Below, one piece after another: positions 25,328-34,274 of a DNA stretch of 64,000 nucleotides. The position numbers and the translations under genes were made by a program. The notes under the pieces were generated by a model. It was not told where the DNA came from. It saw only the letters and a program-made list of their open reading frames with translations, and ran no database searches. This DNA comes from Pseudomonas karstica (GTDB taxonomy: Bacteria > Pseudomonadota > Gammaproteobacteria > Pseudomonadales > Pseudomonadaceae): NCBI RefSeq assembly GCF_009707515.1, contig NZ_WLYI01000028.1:1-64000 (forward strand), written 5' to 3'. How positions within the stretch are numbered: position 1 is the stretch's first letter; each line of letters begins with the position of its first letter.

Positions 25328-26491
25328 ATGAGCTATCCCTCCCTGAACTTCGCCCTCGGTGAAACCATCGACATACTGCGCGACCAGGTACAGTCCTTCG
25401 TCGCCAAGGAGCTTGCGCCCCGGGCTGCGCAGATCGACATCGACAACCTGTTCCCCGCCGACATGTGGCGCAAGTTCGGTGACATGGGGCTGCTGGGCAT
25501 CACCGTCGCGGAAGAGTACGGTGGCGCCGGCCTGGGTTACCTGGCCCATGTGGTAGCCATGGAAGAAATCAGCCGTGGCTCGGCGTCGGTCGCGTTGTCC
25601 TACGGCGCCCACTCCAACCTGTGCGTCAACCAGATCAACCGCAACGGTAACCACGAGCAGAAACTCAAGTACCTGCCCAAGTTGATCAGCGGCGAGCACA
25701 TCGGCGCCCTGGCCATGAGCGAGCCGAATGCCGGCTCCGACGTGGTCTCGATGAAGCTGCGCGCCGACAAGCGCGGTGACCACTACGTACTCAACGGCAG
25801 CAAGACCTGGATCACCAACGGTCCCGACGCCAACACCTACGTGATCTACGCCAAGACCGACCTGGAAAAGGGCCCGCACGGTATCACCGCCTTTATCGTC
25901 GAGCGGGACTGGAAAGGCTTCAGTCGCAGCAACAAGTTCGACAAGCTGGGCATGCGCGGCTCCAACACCTGCGAGCTGTTTTTCGACGACGTTGAAGTGC
26001 CCGAAGAAAATATCCTCGGCGCACTCAATGGCGGTGTGAAAGTGCTGATGAGCGGCCTGGACTACGAACGCGTGGTGCTGTCTGGCGGCCCTACCGGGAT
26101 CATGCAGGCCTGTATGGACCTGATCGTTCCGTACATCCACGACCGCAAGCAGTTCGGCCAAAGCATCGGCGAGTTCCAACTGATCCAGGGCAAGGTCGCC
26201 GACATGTACACCCAACTCAACGCCAGCCGGGCCTACCTTTATGCCGTCGCCCAAGCCTGTGAGCGCGGTGAAACCACCCGCAAGGACGCTGCCGGGGTGA
26301 TCCTCTACAGCGCCGAACACGCTACACAGATGGCCCTGGATGCGATCCAGATTCTTGGCGGCAACGGCTATATCAACGAATTCCCCGCCGGTCGCCTGCT
26401 GCGTGACGCCAAGCTGTATGAAATCGGCGCCGGTACCAGCGAGATTCGGCGCATGTTGATTGGTCGCGAACTGTTTAACGAAACGAAATGA
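25328..26491 (+). CDS. liuA: Isovaleryl-CoA dehydrogenase
   Basis: FAD enzyme of 387 residues that converts isovaleryl-CoA to 3-methylcrotonyl-CoA in leucine breakdown. The C-terminal AIQILGGNGYINEFPAGRLLRDAKLYEIGAGTSE region is characteristic of this family, as is LAMSEPNAGSDVVSMKLRA in the middle. First gene of liuABCD, downstream of two LiuR-type boxes. The position next to MCC genes removes doubt about the substrate. Confidence 0.95.
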   Translation: MSYPSLNFALGETIDILRDQVQSFVAKELAPRAAQIDIDNLFPADMWRKFGDMGLLGITVAEEYGGAGLGYLAHVVAMEEISRGSASVALSYGAHSNLCVNQINRNGNHEQKLKYLPKLISGEHIGALAMSEPNAGSDVVSMKLRADKRGDHYVLNGSKTWITNGPDANTYVIYAKTDLEKGPHGITAFIVERDWKGFSRSNKFDKLGMRGSNTCELFFDDVEVPEENILGALNGGVKVLMSGLDYERVVLSGGPTGIMQACMDLIVPYIHDRKQFGQSIGEFQLIQGKVADMYTQLNASRAYLYAVAQACERGETTRKDAAGVILYSAEHATQMALDAIQILGGNGYINEFPAGRLLRDAKLYEIGAGTSEIRRMLIGRELFNETK

Positions 26492-26501
26492 ATTTCGGCA
26501 G

Positions 26502-26550
26502 TTGCAAGCAACAAGCGCCAAGAACACCACGCTCATACTTGCAGCTTGCA
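26502..26550. repeat. Imperfect inverted repeat between liuA and liuB
   Basis: TGCAAGCAACAAG (26502-26514) pairs with CTTGCAGCTTGCA (26538-26550) except for two central mismatches. It resembles the AGCTTGCAGCTTG-type intergenic repeats seen in fluorescent pseudomonads. It occupies most of the 77-bp gap and could affect the stability of the liuA segment of the mRNA. Confidence 0.5.
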
Positions 26551-26568
26551 GCGCTTACGGAGTAAGCC

Positions 26569-28173
26569 ATGATTTTGCATACCCAACTCAACCAGCGCTC
26601 GGCGGAGTTCGCCGCCAACAGCGCGGTGATGCTCAAGCAGGTCGATGCCCTGCACACCCTGCTCGCCCACGTGCAGCAAGGCGGTGGTGCCAAGGCTCAG
26701 GAACGCCATACGTCCCGAGGCAAATTGTTGCCCAGGGAGCGGATCAATCGCCTGCTTGATCCTGGTTCGCCGTTTCTGGAACTCAGCCAACTGGCCGCCT
26801 ATCAAGTGTATGGCGAAGAGGTGCCAGCCGCTGGCGTGATTGCCGGGATCGGTCGGGTCGAAGGCGTCGAGTGCATGATTGTCGCCAACGATGCCACCGT
26901 GAAAGGCGGCTCCTACTACCCACTGACGGTGAAAAAACATCTACGGGCGCAAACCATCGCCGAACAGAATCGCCTGCCATGCATTTATCTGGTGGACTCA
27001 GGCGGTGCCAACCTGCCACGCCAGGATGAAGTGTTCCCCGACCGCGAGCACTTCGGACGAATCTTCTTCAACCAGGCCAACATGAGCGCCCAGGGCATCC
27101 CGCAGATTGCGGTGGTGATGGGTTCCTGCACCGCAGGTGGTGCTTATGTACCAGCCATGGCGGACGAAGCGATCATGGTCCGCCAACAGGCGACGATCTT
27201 TCTCGCAGGGCCGCCGCTGGTAAAGGCGGCTACCGGTGAAGTGGTGAGCGCCGAAGACCTCGGCGGTGCCGATGTGCACTGCAAGATTTCCGGCGTGGCC
27301 GACCACTATGCCGACAGTGATGAACATGCCTTGGCATTGGCCCGGCGCAGCATCGCCAACCTCAACTGGCGCAAGCAGGGCCAGTTGCAGCAGCGCACTC
27401 CGGTGGCACCGCTGTATACCAGCGACGAGTTGTATGGGGTCATTCCAGCAGACGCCAAGCAACCGTTCGATGTGCGGGAAGTCATTGCCCGGTTGGTGGA
27501 CGGTTCGGTATTCGATGAGTTCAAGGCGCTGTTTGGTACCACCCTGGTGTGCGGTTTTGCTCATCTGCATGGCTACCCGATTGCGATCCTGGCCAACAAC
27601 GGCATCCTCTTCGCCGAGGCCGCGCAAAAAGGTGCGCACTTTATCGAACTGGCCTGTCAGCGCGGGATTCCCCTGCTGTTCCTGCAGAACATCACCGGGT
27701 TCATGGTCGGCCAGAAATACGAAGCCGGCGGCATCGCCAAGCACGGCGCCAAGCTGGTGACCGCGGTAGCCTGTGCCAAGGTGCCGAAGTTCACGGTGAT
27801 CATCGGCGGCAGCTTCGGTGCCGGTAACTACGGGATGTGCGGTCGCGCCTATGACCCGCGTTTTTTGTGGATGTGGCCCAACGCGCGCATTGGCGTCATG
27901 GGCGCCGAACAAGCCGCCGGCGTGCTGGTGCAGGTCAAGCGAGAACAGGCCGAACGTGCCGGCCAGGCATTCAGTGCCCAAGAAGAAGCGGCCATCAAGC
28001 AGCCGATCCTCGACCAATACGAAACCCAGGGCCACCCTTACTATTCCAGCGCCCGCCTGTGGGACGATGGCGTCATCGATCCGTTGCAGACCCGTGACGT
28101 GCTGGGCCTGGCCTTGTCCGCCTCTTTGAATGCCCCCATTGAGCCGAGCCGCTTCGGCGTGTTCCGCATGTGA
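26569..28173 (+). CDS. liuB: Methylcrotonyl-CoA carboxylase, carboxyltransferase (beta) subunit
   Basis: Protein of 534 residues of the acyl-CoA carboxylase beta family. Seen are GGAYVPAMADEAIMV, the oxyanion-hole glycines (IIGGSFGAGNYGMCGRAYDPRF) and MWPNARIGVMGAEQAA. It moves the carboxyl group from biotin (on LiuD) to 3-methylcrotonyl-CoA. Second gene in liuABCD. Complete. Confidence 0.95.
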   Translation: MILHTQLNQRSAEFAANSAVMLKQVDALHTLLAHVQQGGGAKAQERHTSRGKLLPRERINRLLDPGSPFLELSQLAAYQVYGEEVPAAGVIAGIGRVEGVECMIVANDATVKGGSYYPLTVKKHLRAQTIAEQNRLPCIYLVDSGGANLPRQDEVFPDREHFGRIFFNQANMSAQGIPQIAVVMGSCTAGGAYVPAMADEAIMVRQQATIFLAGPPLVKAATGEVVSAEDLGGADVHCKISGVADHYADSDEHALALARRSIANLNWRKQGQLQQRTPVAPLYTSDELYGVIPADAKQPFDVREVIARLVDGSVFDEFKALFGTTLVCGFAHLHGYPIAILANNGILFAEAAQKGAHFIELACQRGIPLLFLQNITGFMVGQKYEAGGIAKHGAKLVTAVACAKVPKFTVIIGGSFGAGNYGMCGRAYDPRFLWMWPNARIGVMGAEQAAGVLVQVKREQAERAGQAFSAQEEAAIKQPILDQYETQGHPYYSSARLWDDGVIDPLQTRDVLGLALSASLNAPIEPSRFGVFRM

Positions 28174-28190
28174 CCGCAGGAGCCTCGTAC

Positions 28191-28997
28191 ATGAGCGATT
28201 TCAACACCCTCGAACTGGTCATCGACCCCCGTGGTTTTGCCACTGTGTGGCTGAGCCGCGAAGAAAAGAACAACGCCTTCAACGCCGAAATGATCCGCGA
28301 ACTGATCATCGCCCTGGATCAGGTCCAGGGCGACCCAACCCTGCGCTTCCTGGTGTTGCGCGGGCGTGGCAAGCACTTCAGCGCCGGCGCCGACCTGGCC
28401 TGGATGCAGCAATCGGCCGAACTGGACTATCACACCAACCTGGATGACGCCCGGGAGCTGGCCGAGTTGATGTACAACCTGGCCAAGCTGAAGATTCCGA
28501 CCCTGGCAGTGGCCCAGGGCGCGGCCTACGGTGGCGCCCTGGGCCTGATCAGTTGCTGCGATATGGCCATTGGCGCCGATGATGCGCAGTTCTGTCTGTC
28601 GGAAGTGCGCATCGGCCTGGCACCTGCGGTGATCAGCCCGTTTGTGGTCCAGGCGATTGGCGAGCGTGCGGCCCGGCGCTATGCCCTGACGGCGGAACGT
28701 TTTGGCGGCCAGCGCGCACGGGAGATCGGACTGCTGGCAGAGAGTTATCCGGCCGGCGAACTGGAGCGCCAAGTCGAACAATGGATCGCCAACCTGCTAC
28801 TCAATAGTCCGGCGGCCATGCGCGCCAGCAAGGATCTGCTGCGAGAAGTGGGTCACGGCGCCCTCACCCCGGCCCTGCGTCGTTATTGCGAAAACGCCAT
28901 TGCCCGCATCCGCGTCAGTAGCGAAGGCCAGGAAGGCTTGCGGGCCTTTTTGCAGAAACGAGCGCCCAGTTGGCAGTCTCAGGAGCCGCGTTCATGA
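28191..28997 (+). CDS. liuC: Methylglutaconyl-CoA hydratase (enoyl-CoA hydratase family)
   Basis: Crotonase-fold protein of 268 residues. LRGRGKHFSAGADLAWMQ forms the CoA pocket and YGGALGLISCCDMAIGADDA the oxyanion hole. It hydrates 3-methylglutaconyl-CoA to HMG-CoA, the substrate of the lyase at 21.95 kb. The ATG at 28191 follows a CAGGAG ribosome site and lies 17 bp after liuB. Its stop overlaps the liuD start (ATGA). Confidence 0.94.
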   Translation: MSDFNTLELVIDPRGFATVWLSREEKNNAFNAEMIRELIIALDQVQGDPTLRFLVLRGRGKHFSAGADLAWMQQSAELDYHTNLDDARELAELMYNLAKLKIPTLAVAQGAAYGGALGLISCCDMAIGADDAQFCLSEVRIGLAPAVISPFVVQAIGERAARRYALTAERFGGQRAREIGLLAESYPAGELERQVEQWIANLLLNSPAAMRASKDLLREVGHGALTPALRRYCENAIARIRVSSEGQEGLRAFLQKRAPSWQSQEPRS

Positions 28998-30943
28998 GTT
29001 CACCCGTTCTCAATACTGTATTGGTGGCCAATCGTGGCGAAATCGCCTGCCGCGTCATGCGTACCGCCAAAGCCATGGGGTTGACCACCGTCGCCGTGCA
29101 CAGCGCCACGGACCGTGATGCACGCCACAGCCGCGAGGCCGATATCCGTGTCGACCTGGGCGGCAGCAAGGCCGCCGACAGCTACCTGCAAATCGACAAG
29201 TTGATTGCCGCAGCCAAGGCCAGTGGCGCCCAGGCGATTCATCCTGGCTATGGTTTTCTCTCGGAGAACGCCGGGTTTGCCCGTGCCATCGAAGCCGCAG
29301 GGCTGATTTTTCTCGGCCCTCCCGCCTCGGCCATTGATGCCATGGGCAGCAAGTCCGCCGCCAAGGCACTGATGGAAACCGCTGGCGTACCCCTGGTACC
29401 CGGTTACCACGGCGAGGCCCAGGACCTGGAGACTTTCCGCCAGGCCGCTGAACGCATTGGCTACCCGGTGCTGCTCAAGGCGACCGCCGGCGGTGGCGGC
29501 AAGGGCATGAAGGTGGTCGAGAATATCAGCCAATTGGCCGAAGCCCTCGCGTCGGCGCAACGTGAGGCACTGTCGTCTTTTGGCAATTCGCAGATGCTGG
29601 TGGAAAAGTACCTGATCAAGCCTCGCCATGTAGAAATCCAGGTATTTGCCGATCAGCACGGTCATTGCCTGTACCTGAACGAGCGCGACTGCTCGATCCA
29701 GCGTCGACACCAGAAAGTGGTCGAGGAAGCACCCGCGCCTGGCCTCAGCCCTTCGCAACGCAAGGCCATGGGGGACGCGGCCGTGCGTGCGGCACAAGCC
29801 ATCGGCTACGTCGGAGCCGGAACCGTGGAGTTCCTGCTGGATGCCCGGGGTGAGTTTTTCTTCATGGAAATGAACACCCGGCTGCAGGTGGAGCACCCGG
29901 TCACCGAAGCCATCACCGGCCTGGACCTGGTGGCCTGGCAGATTCGCGTCGCCCAGGGCGAGCCGCTGCCAATGACGCAAGAGCAAGTGCCGCTACGGGG
30001 CCATGCCATTGAGGTACGGTTGTACGCCGAAGACCCGGGCAACGACTTTCTGCCGGCCACCGGGCACCTGGCACTGTACCGTGAGCCTACGCCGGGGCCG
30101 GGGCGTCGAGTGGACAGCGGCGTCGAGCAAGGGGACAGCGTCTCGCCGTTCTACGACCCGATGCTGGGCAAGCTGATTGCCTGGGGCGAGGATCGCGAAC
30201 AGGCACGCCTGCGGTTACTGGCCATGCTGGATGAATTTGCCATCGGCGGGCTGAAGACCAACCTGGGCTTTCTGCGGCGCATCATTGGCCATCCGGCGTT
30301 TGCGGCAGCGCAACTGGATACCGGTTTTATCCCCCGTTATCAGGAGCAATTATTGCCAGCGGCCAGCGAGTTGAGCGATGAGTTCTGGCAGGCCGCTGGC
30401 CACGGTTTGATACAGAGTCGCGCCGCCAGGGTACGAACGGATGATCCGGGCTCGCCTTGGGCCCATACCAACGGCTTTCGCTCAGGCTTACCTGCCGAGA
30501 CGTCGTTGCATTTGAGCTGCAATGGGCAGGATCGACTGGTGATCTTGCAAGGCGGCGACGAGGCGCCAGAACTACAAGGTGAACACTTGGTGATCGAACA
30601 GCACGGCGTACGCCGCTCATACCTGGCTGTGCCAGGTGAGAACGCACTATTTCTGCGCTGGGGCGATGAAATGCACTGCGTCACCCTGTTTGACCCGATT
30701 GCCGCAGTCGAAGCCAACCAGCTTCATCAAGGCGGCCTGAGCGCACCGATGAACGGCAGCATCGTACGGATACTGGTGGACGTCGGGCAAACGGTCGAGG
30801 CGGGTACACAACTGGTGGTGCTGGAGGCCATGAAGATGGAGCACAGCATCCGCGCGCCCCATGCCGGGGTAGTCAAGGCATTGTATTGCCAGGAAGGTGA
30901 AATGGTCGCCGAAGGCAATGCATTGGTAGAACTGGAAGATTAA
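28994..30943 (+). CDS. liuD: Methylcrotonyl-CoA carboxylase, biotin-containing (alpha) subunit
   Basis: Protein of 649 residues with a biotin carboxylase module (VLVANRGEIACRVMRTAKA; ATP-grasp KATAGGGGKGMKVV; EMNTRLQVEHPVTE) and a C-terminal biotinyl domain whose Lys sits in VLEAMKMEHS. The ATG at 28994 overlaps the liuC stop. It ends the liu operon. The last 4 bp overlap the convergent repressor-like gene. Confidence 0.95.
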   Translation: MSSPVLNTVLVANRGEIACRVMRTAKAMGLTTVAVHSATDRDARHSREADIRVDLGGSKAADSYLQIDKLIAAAKASGAQAIHPGYGFLSENAGFARAIEAAGLIFLGPPASAIDAMGSKSAAKALMETAGVPLVPGYHGEAQDLETFRQAAERIGYPVLLKATAGGGGKGMKVVENISQLAEALASAQREALSSFGNSQMLVEKYLIKPRHVEIQVFADQHGHCLYLNERDCSIQRRHQKVVEEAPAPGLSPSQRKAMGDAAVRAAQAIGYVGAGTVEFLLDARGEFFFMEMNTRLQVEHPVTEAITGLDLVAWQIRVAQGEPLPMTQEQVPLRGHAIEVRLYAEDPGNDFLPATGHLALYREPTPGPGRRVDSGVEQGDSVSPFYDPMLGKLIAWGEDREQARLRLLAMLDEFAIGGLKTNLGFLRRIIGHPAFAAAQLDTGFIPRYQEQLLPAASELSDEFWQAAGHGLIQSRAARVRTDDPGSPWAHTNGFRSGLPAETSLHLSCNGQDRLVILQGGDEAPELQGEHLVIEQHGVRRSYLAVPGENALFLRWGDEMHCVTLFDPIAAVEANQLHQGGLSAPMNGSIVRILVDVGQTVEAGTQLVVLEAMKMEHSIRAPHAGVVKALYCQEGEMVAEGNALVELED

Positions 30944-31587
30944 AATTTCGCGATCGCCTGCACCACCACGCCGATGATCCGGCATTCATCGCTGAATAGC
31001 ATTTTAGGGTAGGTCGGGTTGAGCGGTACCAGGTAAAGCTGGCCGCTCTCCTCCATCAATTTGCGAAAGGTCGCCTGGGGGCTGAAGGCCCATTGTGCGA
31101 CCACCAGCTTACCGGGCTCGGCTTCGATCGCCGGGTCCACCAGGATCATCATGCCCTCGCTGATACTCAAGCCTGCGGGGGCCGTCATGGCATCACCCAT
31201 CACCCGCAGCCAGAATGCCGCACCCCGGGCATGATAGTCGGTCAACTCGAAACGGGCGGCGCCGTAGGGCGCTGGCTCTTCTCGCACTTCGCAGGCTCCT
31301 TTCCAGTCGCTGACCGGGTAACGGAAATACGGGTTGTATTGCTCCTCCGGTGGCAACTCGTCGCCCATAGGCAGGGTGGGTTTTGCGCGGATCACCAGGG
31401 TGACTTCAAGGTACCCCAGACCCAGCGCCTCCATCACCCGGTTCATGTCAGAAATGCTTGGCTCGCGCCGCTTGTTCAGCCAATGACCAACACCGCCCTG
31501 AGACATCCCCAAGCGTTCGGCCAATTGATCCTGCGTGACCTTGCGGTCCTTCATGTTGGCTTTGACCAACGCTATCCATTTATCCAT
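30940..31587 (-). CDS. XRE/S24 (LexA/CI-like) regulator that lacks the self-cleavage residues
   Basis: Protein of 215 residues: an N-terminal XRE helix-turn-helix (VTQDQLAERLGMSQGGVGHWLN) and a C-terminal S24 peptidase fold. In the fold the usual GDSM serine is Ala (RVMGDAMTAP) and the usual Lys of the FK element is Arg (ATFRKLME), so the Ser-Lys dyad that drives RecA-stimulated cleavage appears lost. The relatives I recall (PrtR type) keep both. The start at 31587 is preferred over a TTG 4 codons earlier. Probably a stable, non-SOS repressor; its target is not visible, and no prophage genes are adjacent. Confidence 0.82.
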   Translation of the reverse strand: MDKWIALVKANMKDRKVTQDQLAERLGMSQGGVGHWLNKRREPSISDMNRVMEALGLGYLEVTLVIRAKPTLPMGDELPPEEQYNPYFRYPVSDWKGACEVREEPAPYGAARFELTDYHARGAAFWLRVMGDAMTAPAGLSISEGMMILVDPAIEAEPGKLVVAQWAFSPQATFRKLMEESGQLYLVPLNPTYPKMLFSDECRIIGVVVQAIAKF

Positions 31588-31717
31588 GGGGCCTGACAAT
31601 ACGGTGTGTACTTACAGCCACAATAAACACTTTGTATTAATCAATCAAATGACACAAATACGGATCGTACTATTATTCAACCCAGGCATTCGACACCCCA
31701 CCCCGAGTACTGACCTC

Positions 31718-32065
31718 ATGACAACATCCCCGGATTACCAGCCCAACACACTCAACGATGATGAACTGCTGAACCTTCGCAGCAGTGGCGCTGCCCAGCG
31801 CGCGATCGACTATTACTTGAAAGAGAATGTATCAGGACCCTGCATCGACGACGCGTTGTTTGAAGTCAAGACCGATGTCAGTGATGAAGAAGCCCTGGTC
31901 CACGCTTGCGACCTGTTACGCAGTGCGGCCGCCACCGCCTATGAGTCAGCGAACAGCAGCCTGGGCAATAGCCGGGACCTGGCGTTTTCGGTGGTGTATT
32001 TGATTGATATGGCCAAGGCCATGGTAGAGCGATCGCTACGAGCACCAGGCAGGGCAAATCGATAG
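31718..32065 (+). CDS. DUF6124-like small protein
   Basis: Protein of 115 residues, acidic and helical, with a C-terminal part (DEEALVHACDLLRSAAATAY, then YLIDMAKAMVERSL) that resembles a Pseudomonas-specific DUF6124/DUF3077 family of unknown role. The ATG at 31718 starts the conserved-looking part; the frame extends upstream but with atypical residues. Encoded just upstream of the PrrF sRNA, in the same direction. No function is proposed. Confidence 0.65.
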   Translation: MTTSPDYQPNTLNDDELLNLRSSGAAQRAIDYYLKENVSGPCIDDALFEVKTDVSDEEALVHACDLLRSAAATAYESANSSLGNSRDLAFSVVYLIDMAKAMVERSLRAPGRANR

Positions 32066-32124
32066 CTGGAGGCGTTGCCGAAAGACGGGAGAGAAAAATA
32101 TTTCTATCCACGGGATAAAAACAT

Positions 32125-32153
32125 TTGACTTGCAAATGATAATGATTATTATT
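32125..32153 (+). promoter_or_regulatory. Fur-controlled promoter of the PrrF sRNA
   Basis: A TTGACT -35 (32125-32130) and a TATTAT -10 (32147-32152) are 16 bp apart. A 19-bp Fur box (32135-32153), AATGATAAT-G-ATTATTATT with 8 of 9 positions symmetric, covers the spacer and -10. Iron-loaded Fur would block polymerase; low iron would release the sRNA. Confidence 0.88.
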
Positions 32154-32159
32154 GCATCA

Positions 32160-32273
32160 GCTGATCGCGAGATCAGTCGATAGACCAAGGGACCTTAGGT
32201 CGGACTCTTGGAATATCTCCTCATCAGGCTAATCACGGTTTTTGACCCGGCTCTTTGGCCGGGTCTTTTTTTT
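32160..32273 (+). ncRNA. prrF: PrrF-type iron-responsive sRNA
   Basis: About 115 nt downstream of the Fur box. It includes the seed region CTCCTCATCAGGCTAATCAC, which I recognise as the conserved PrrF core that pairs with mRNAs of iron-using proteins such as sodB and TCA-cycle genes. A terminator hairpin GACCCGGC / GCCGGGTC (32244-32265) is followed by a T-run to 32273. Only one copy is present here, unlike the tandem prrF1-prrF2 of P. aeruginosa as I recall it. The paralog number (F1 or F2) cannot be assigned. Confidence 0.9.
32244..32273 (+). terminator. Rho-independent terminator of PrrF
   Basis: 8-bp GC-rich stem GACCCGGC / GCCGGGTC, 6-nt loop, then eight Ts after the final C. Confidence 0.92.
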
Positions 32274-32403
32274 GCCAGTTTTTCTGGCATGGCTTCAGGC
32301 TAATGAAGACTGTGTGTTGCTTAATGGCGCGCATGGTAGCAAAAGAATATCGCCGAAAAAAGGTGATTGAGCGCTCTAGCCCCAGTCTTTCAAAAATAGC
32401 GCT

Positions 32404-32418
32404 TGAGAATCAATCTCA
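32404..32418. promoter_or_regulatory. Possible second iron-box-like palindrome upstream of the M14 peptidase gene
   Basis: TGAGA-ATCAA-TCTCA is a perfect 5-bp inverted repeat with an AT-rich centre, about 130 bp before the peptidase start. It weakly resembles Fur boxes (GAGAAT halves). No -35/-10 pair could be fixed to it. Confidence 0.25.
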
Positions 32419-32545
32419 TAGATTCTAAGCTGCTGCTGCGTCATGGATGACGCCCCCCCTCCTGCACCTCAGTATTTGCTCCCCGACCTCCCCCCGCTCC
32501 TGTGTAAAATGCCCGCCATAACACTCATATTCAGGCAACCAGACT

Positions 32546-33697
32546 ATGACCGTGGCCTTGACCTCCATCAAAATCAGTACCAACTTCGACAGCGGAAATA
32601 TCCAGGTCCTCGACGCCAGCGATGCCCATCAGTTGCTGCTGGCCATCAAGCCCGATACCCGCAGCCAGCACTTCCAGTGGTTCCATTTCAAGGCCGAAGG
32701 CATGTATGTGGGCCACACCCATACCTTCCGCCTGAGCAATGCCGGCCAGTCCTCCTACAAACATGCCTGGAGCGGCTACAACGCTGTTGCGTCCTACGAC
32801 CATATCAACTGGTTTCGTGTGCCCACCCGCTTTGATGGCGAGACGTTGCATATCTCGCTGGAGTCCCGGGAAAAGCAGGCGTGGATTGCCTATTTCGAAC
32901 CCTACAGCCGTGATCGTCATGATGGGTTGATCGAGCAGGCGTTGAATCGTGCCGGCACGCAATTGCTGGCCACCGGTAAAAGCGTCGAGGGCCGCGATAT
33001 TCAGTTATTGCGCCGTGGCAAAGGCCGCGAAGGACAGCGCAAGGTGTGGATCATTGCCCAACAGCATCCCGGCGAACACATGGCCGAATGGTTTATGGAA
33101 GGCATCATCGAACGCCTGCAACAAGATGGCGACGATGAACTGAAACAACTCCTGGCTACCGCCGACCTGTACCTGGTGCCAAACATGAACCCCGATGGCG
33201 CCTTCCACGGCCACCTGCGTACCAACGCCATGGGCCAGGACCTCAACCGCGCCTGGCAGAATGCGAGCCAGGAAATCAGCCCGGAAGTGCTATTCGTCCA
33301 GCAGCAGATGGAAAAATACGGTGTCGATCTGTTCCTGGATATTCACGGCGACGAAGAAATCCCCTACGTATTCACCGCCGGCTGCGAAGGTAACCCTGGC
33401 TATACGCCACGCATCGAACAGCTGGAAAAACGTTTCCGAAGCCACCTGAGCGCCCTGACCCGCGACTTCCAGACCGCTCACGGCTACACCCGTGACCTGC
33501 CGGGCCAAGCCAATATGACTCTGGCCTGCAACAGCGTCGGCGAGAAATTCGACTGCCTGTCACTGACCCTGGAGATGCCCTTCAAGGACAATGACGATGC
33601 ACCTAATGCACACACCGGTTGGTCGGGCAAACGTTCAATGCAGTTGGGTAAGGATGTGTTGAGCACCGTGGCGGATATCGTTTGCGTATTGCGTTAG
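32546..33697 (+). CDS. M14-family zinc carboxypeptidase (cytosolic carboxypeptidase-like)
   Basis: Protein of 383 residues. The zinc site begins with HPGEH (QQHPGEHMAEWFMEG); MNPDGAFHGHLRTN, DLFLDIHGDEEIPYVF and a catalytic Glu region (SLTLEMPF) follow, all in M14 order. The N-terminal 120 residues form the beta-rich pre-domain typical of cytosolic carboxypeptidase (AGBL/CCP) relatives. There is no signal peptide, so cytoplasmic. Substrate unknown; bacterial members are often called peptidase M14 without a defined target. Confidence 0.88.
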   Translation: MTVALTSIKISTNFDSGNIQVLDASDAHQLLLAIKPDTRSQHFQWFHFKAEGMYVGHTHTFRLSNAGQSSYKHAWSGYNAVASYDHINWFRVPTRFDGETLHISLESREKQAWIAYFEPYSRDRHDGLIEQALNRAGTQLLATGKSVEGRDIQLLRRGKGREGQRKVWIIAQQHPGEHMAEWFMEGIIERLQQDGDDELKQLLATADLYLVPNMNPDGAFHGHLRTNAMGQDLNRAWQNASQEISPEVLFVQQQMEKYGVDLFLDIHGDEEIPYVFTAGCEGNPGYTPRIEQLEKRFRSHLSALTRDFQTAHGYTRDLPGQANMTLACNSVGEKFDCLSLTLEMPFKDNDDAPNAHTGWSGKRSMQLGKDVLSTVADIVCVLR

Positions 33698-33728
33698 CCC
33701 TGCAATAAAGGGCCCAGGGTTGGGGCCC

Positions 33729-34175
33729 TTATTGAACCGCCACGCGCCGGCAATCCTGCGGCCCCAGCAGCCGCCCATCCGCCGAGCGCAACTCCAGCGT
33801 ACGCACAGGCTCACCCTGCTCGCGGTCCACAATCACCGAATGCACCTCCCCTTTCCCATAGAAAAACCCCTCGCCCCACTGCCGCAAGCCAATGATCACG
33901 GTAAATAGTGCCCTGCCTTTTTCTGTCAACACGTACTCCTGATACGCACTGCCGTCCGACGCCGGAACGATCTCGAAAATCCCGTGGGCCACCAGCGTGC
34001 GCAAGCGTGTAGACAAGATGTTCTTGGCCACTCCAAGGCTGCGCTGAAACTCGCCAAACCGCCGAATACCGTCAAAGGCATCGCGAATAATCAGCAGCGA
34101 CCAACCGTCACCAATGGCGTCCAGGGAGCGGGCCACCGGACATTCGGCGCTTTCAAAGCGGGTGAGCTTGACCAT
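33729..34175 (-). CDS. HxlR-family transcriptional regulator
   Basis: Winged-helix protein of 148 residues. CPVARSLDAIGDGWSLLIIRDAFDG and RRFGEFQRSLGVAKNILSTRL are HxlR hallmarks; the N-terminal Cys of CPVAR may sense redox or electrophiles as in related proteins. Divergent from an MFS transporter gene that it probably controls. In the 99-bp gap, AAAACTAG (34215-34222) and CTGGTTTT (34239-34246) form an inverted repeat that may be the operator. Confidence 0.92.
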   Translation of the reverse strand: MVKLTRFESAECPVARSLDAIGDGWSLLIIRDAFDGIRRFGEFQRSLGVAKNILSTRLRTLVAHGIFEIVPASDGSAYQEYVLTEKGRALFTVIIGLRQWGEGFFYGKGEVHSVIVDREQGEPVRTLELRSADGRLLGPQDCRRVAVQ

Positions 34176-34274
34176 GGGAACTTACCTGCCTTAGAAGAAA
34201 TGTAGTTGCAATATAAAACTAGAATCCTTACCGTACAACTGGTTTTAATTCAAAACCGGAATAGGTAGCGCCTC

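Noticed and set aside
30940..32065. Prophage or pyocin region suggested by the S24-type repressor
   Set aside because: No phage structural, lysis or integrase genes are found on either side; neighbours are the liu operon and an sRNA.
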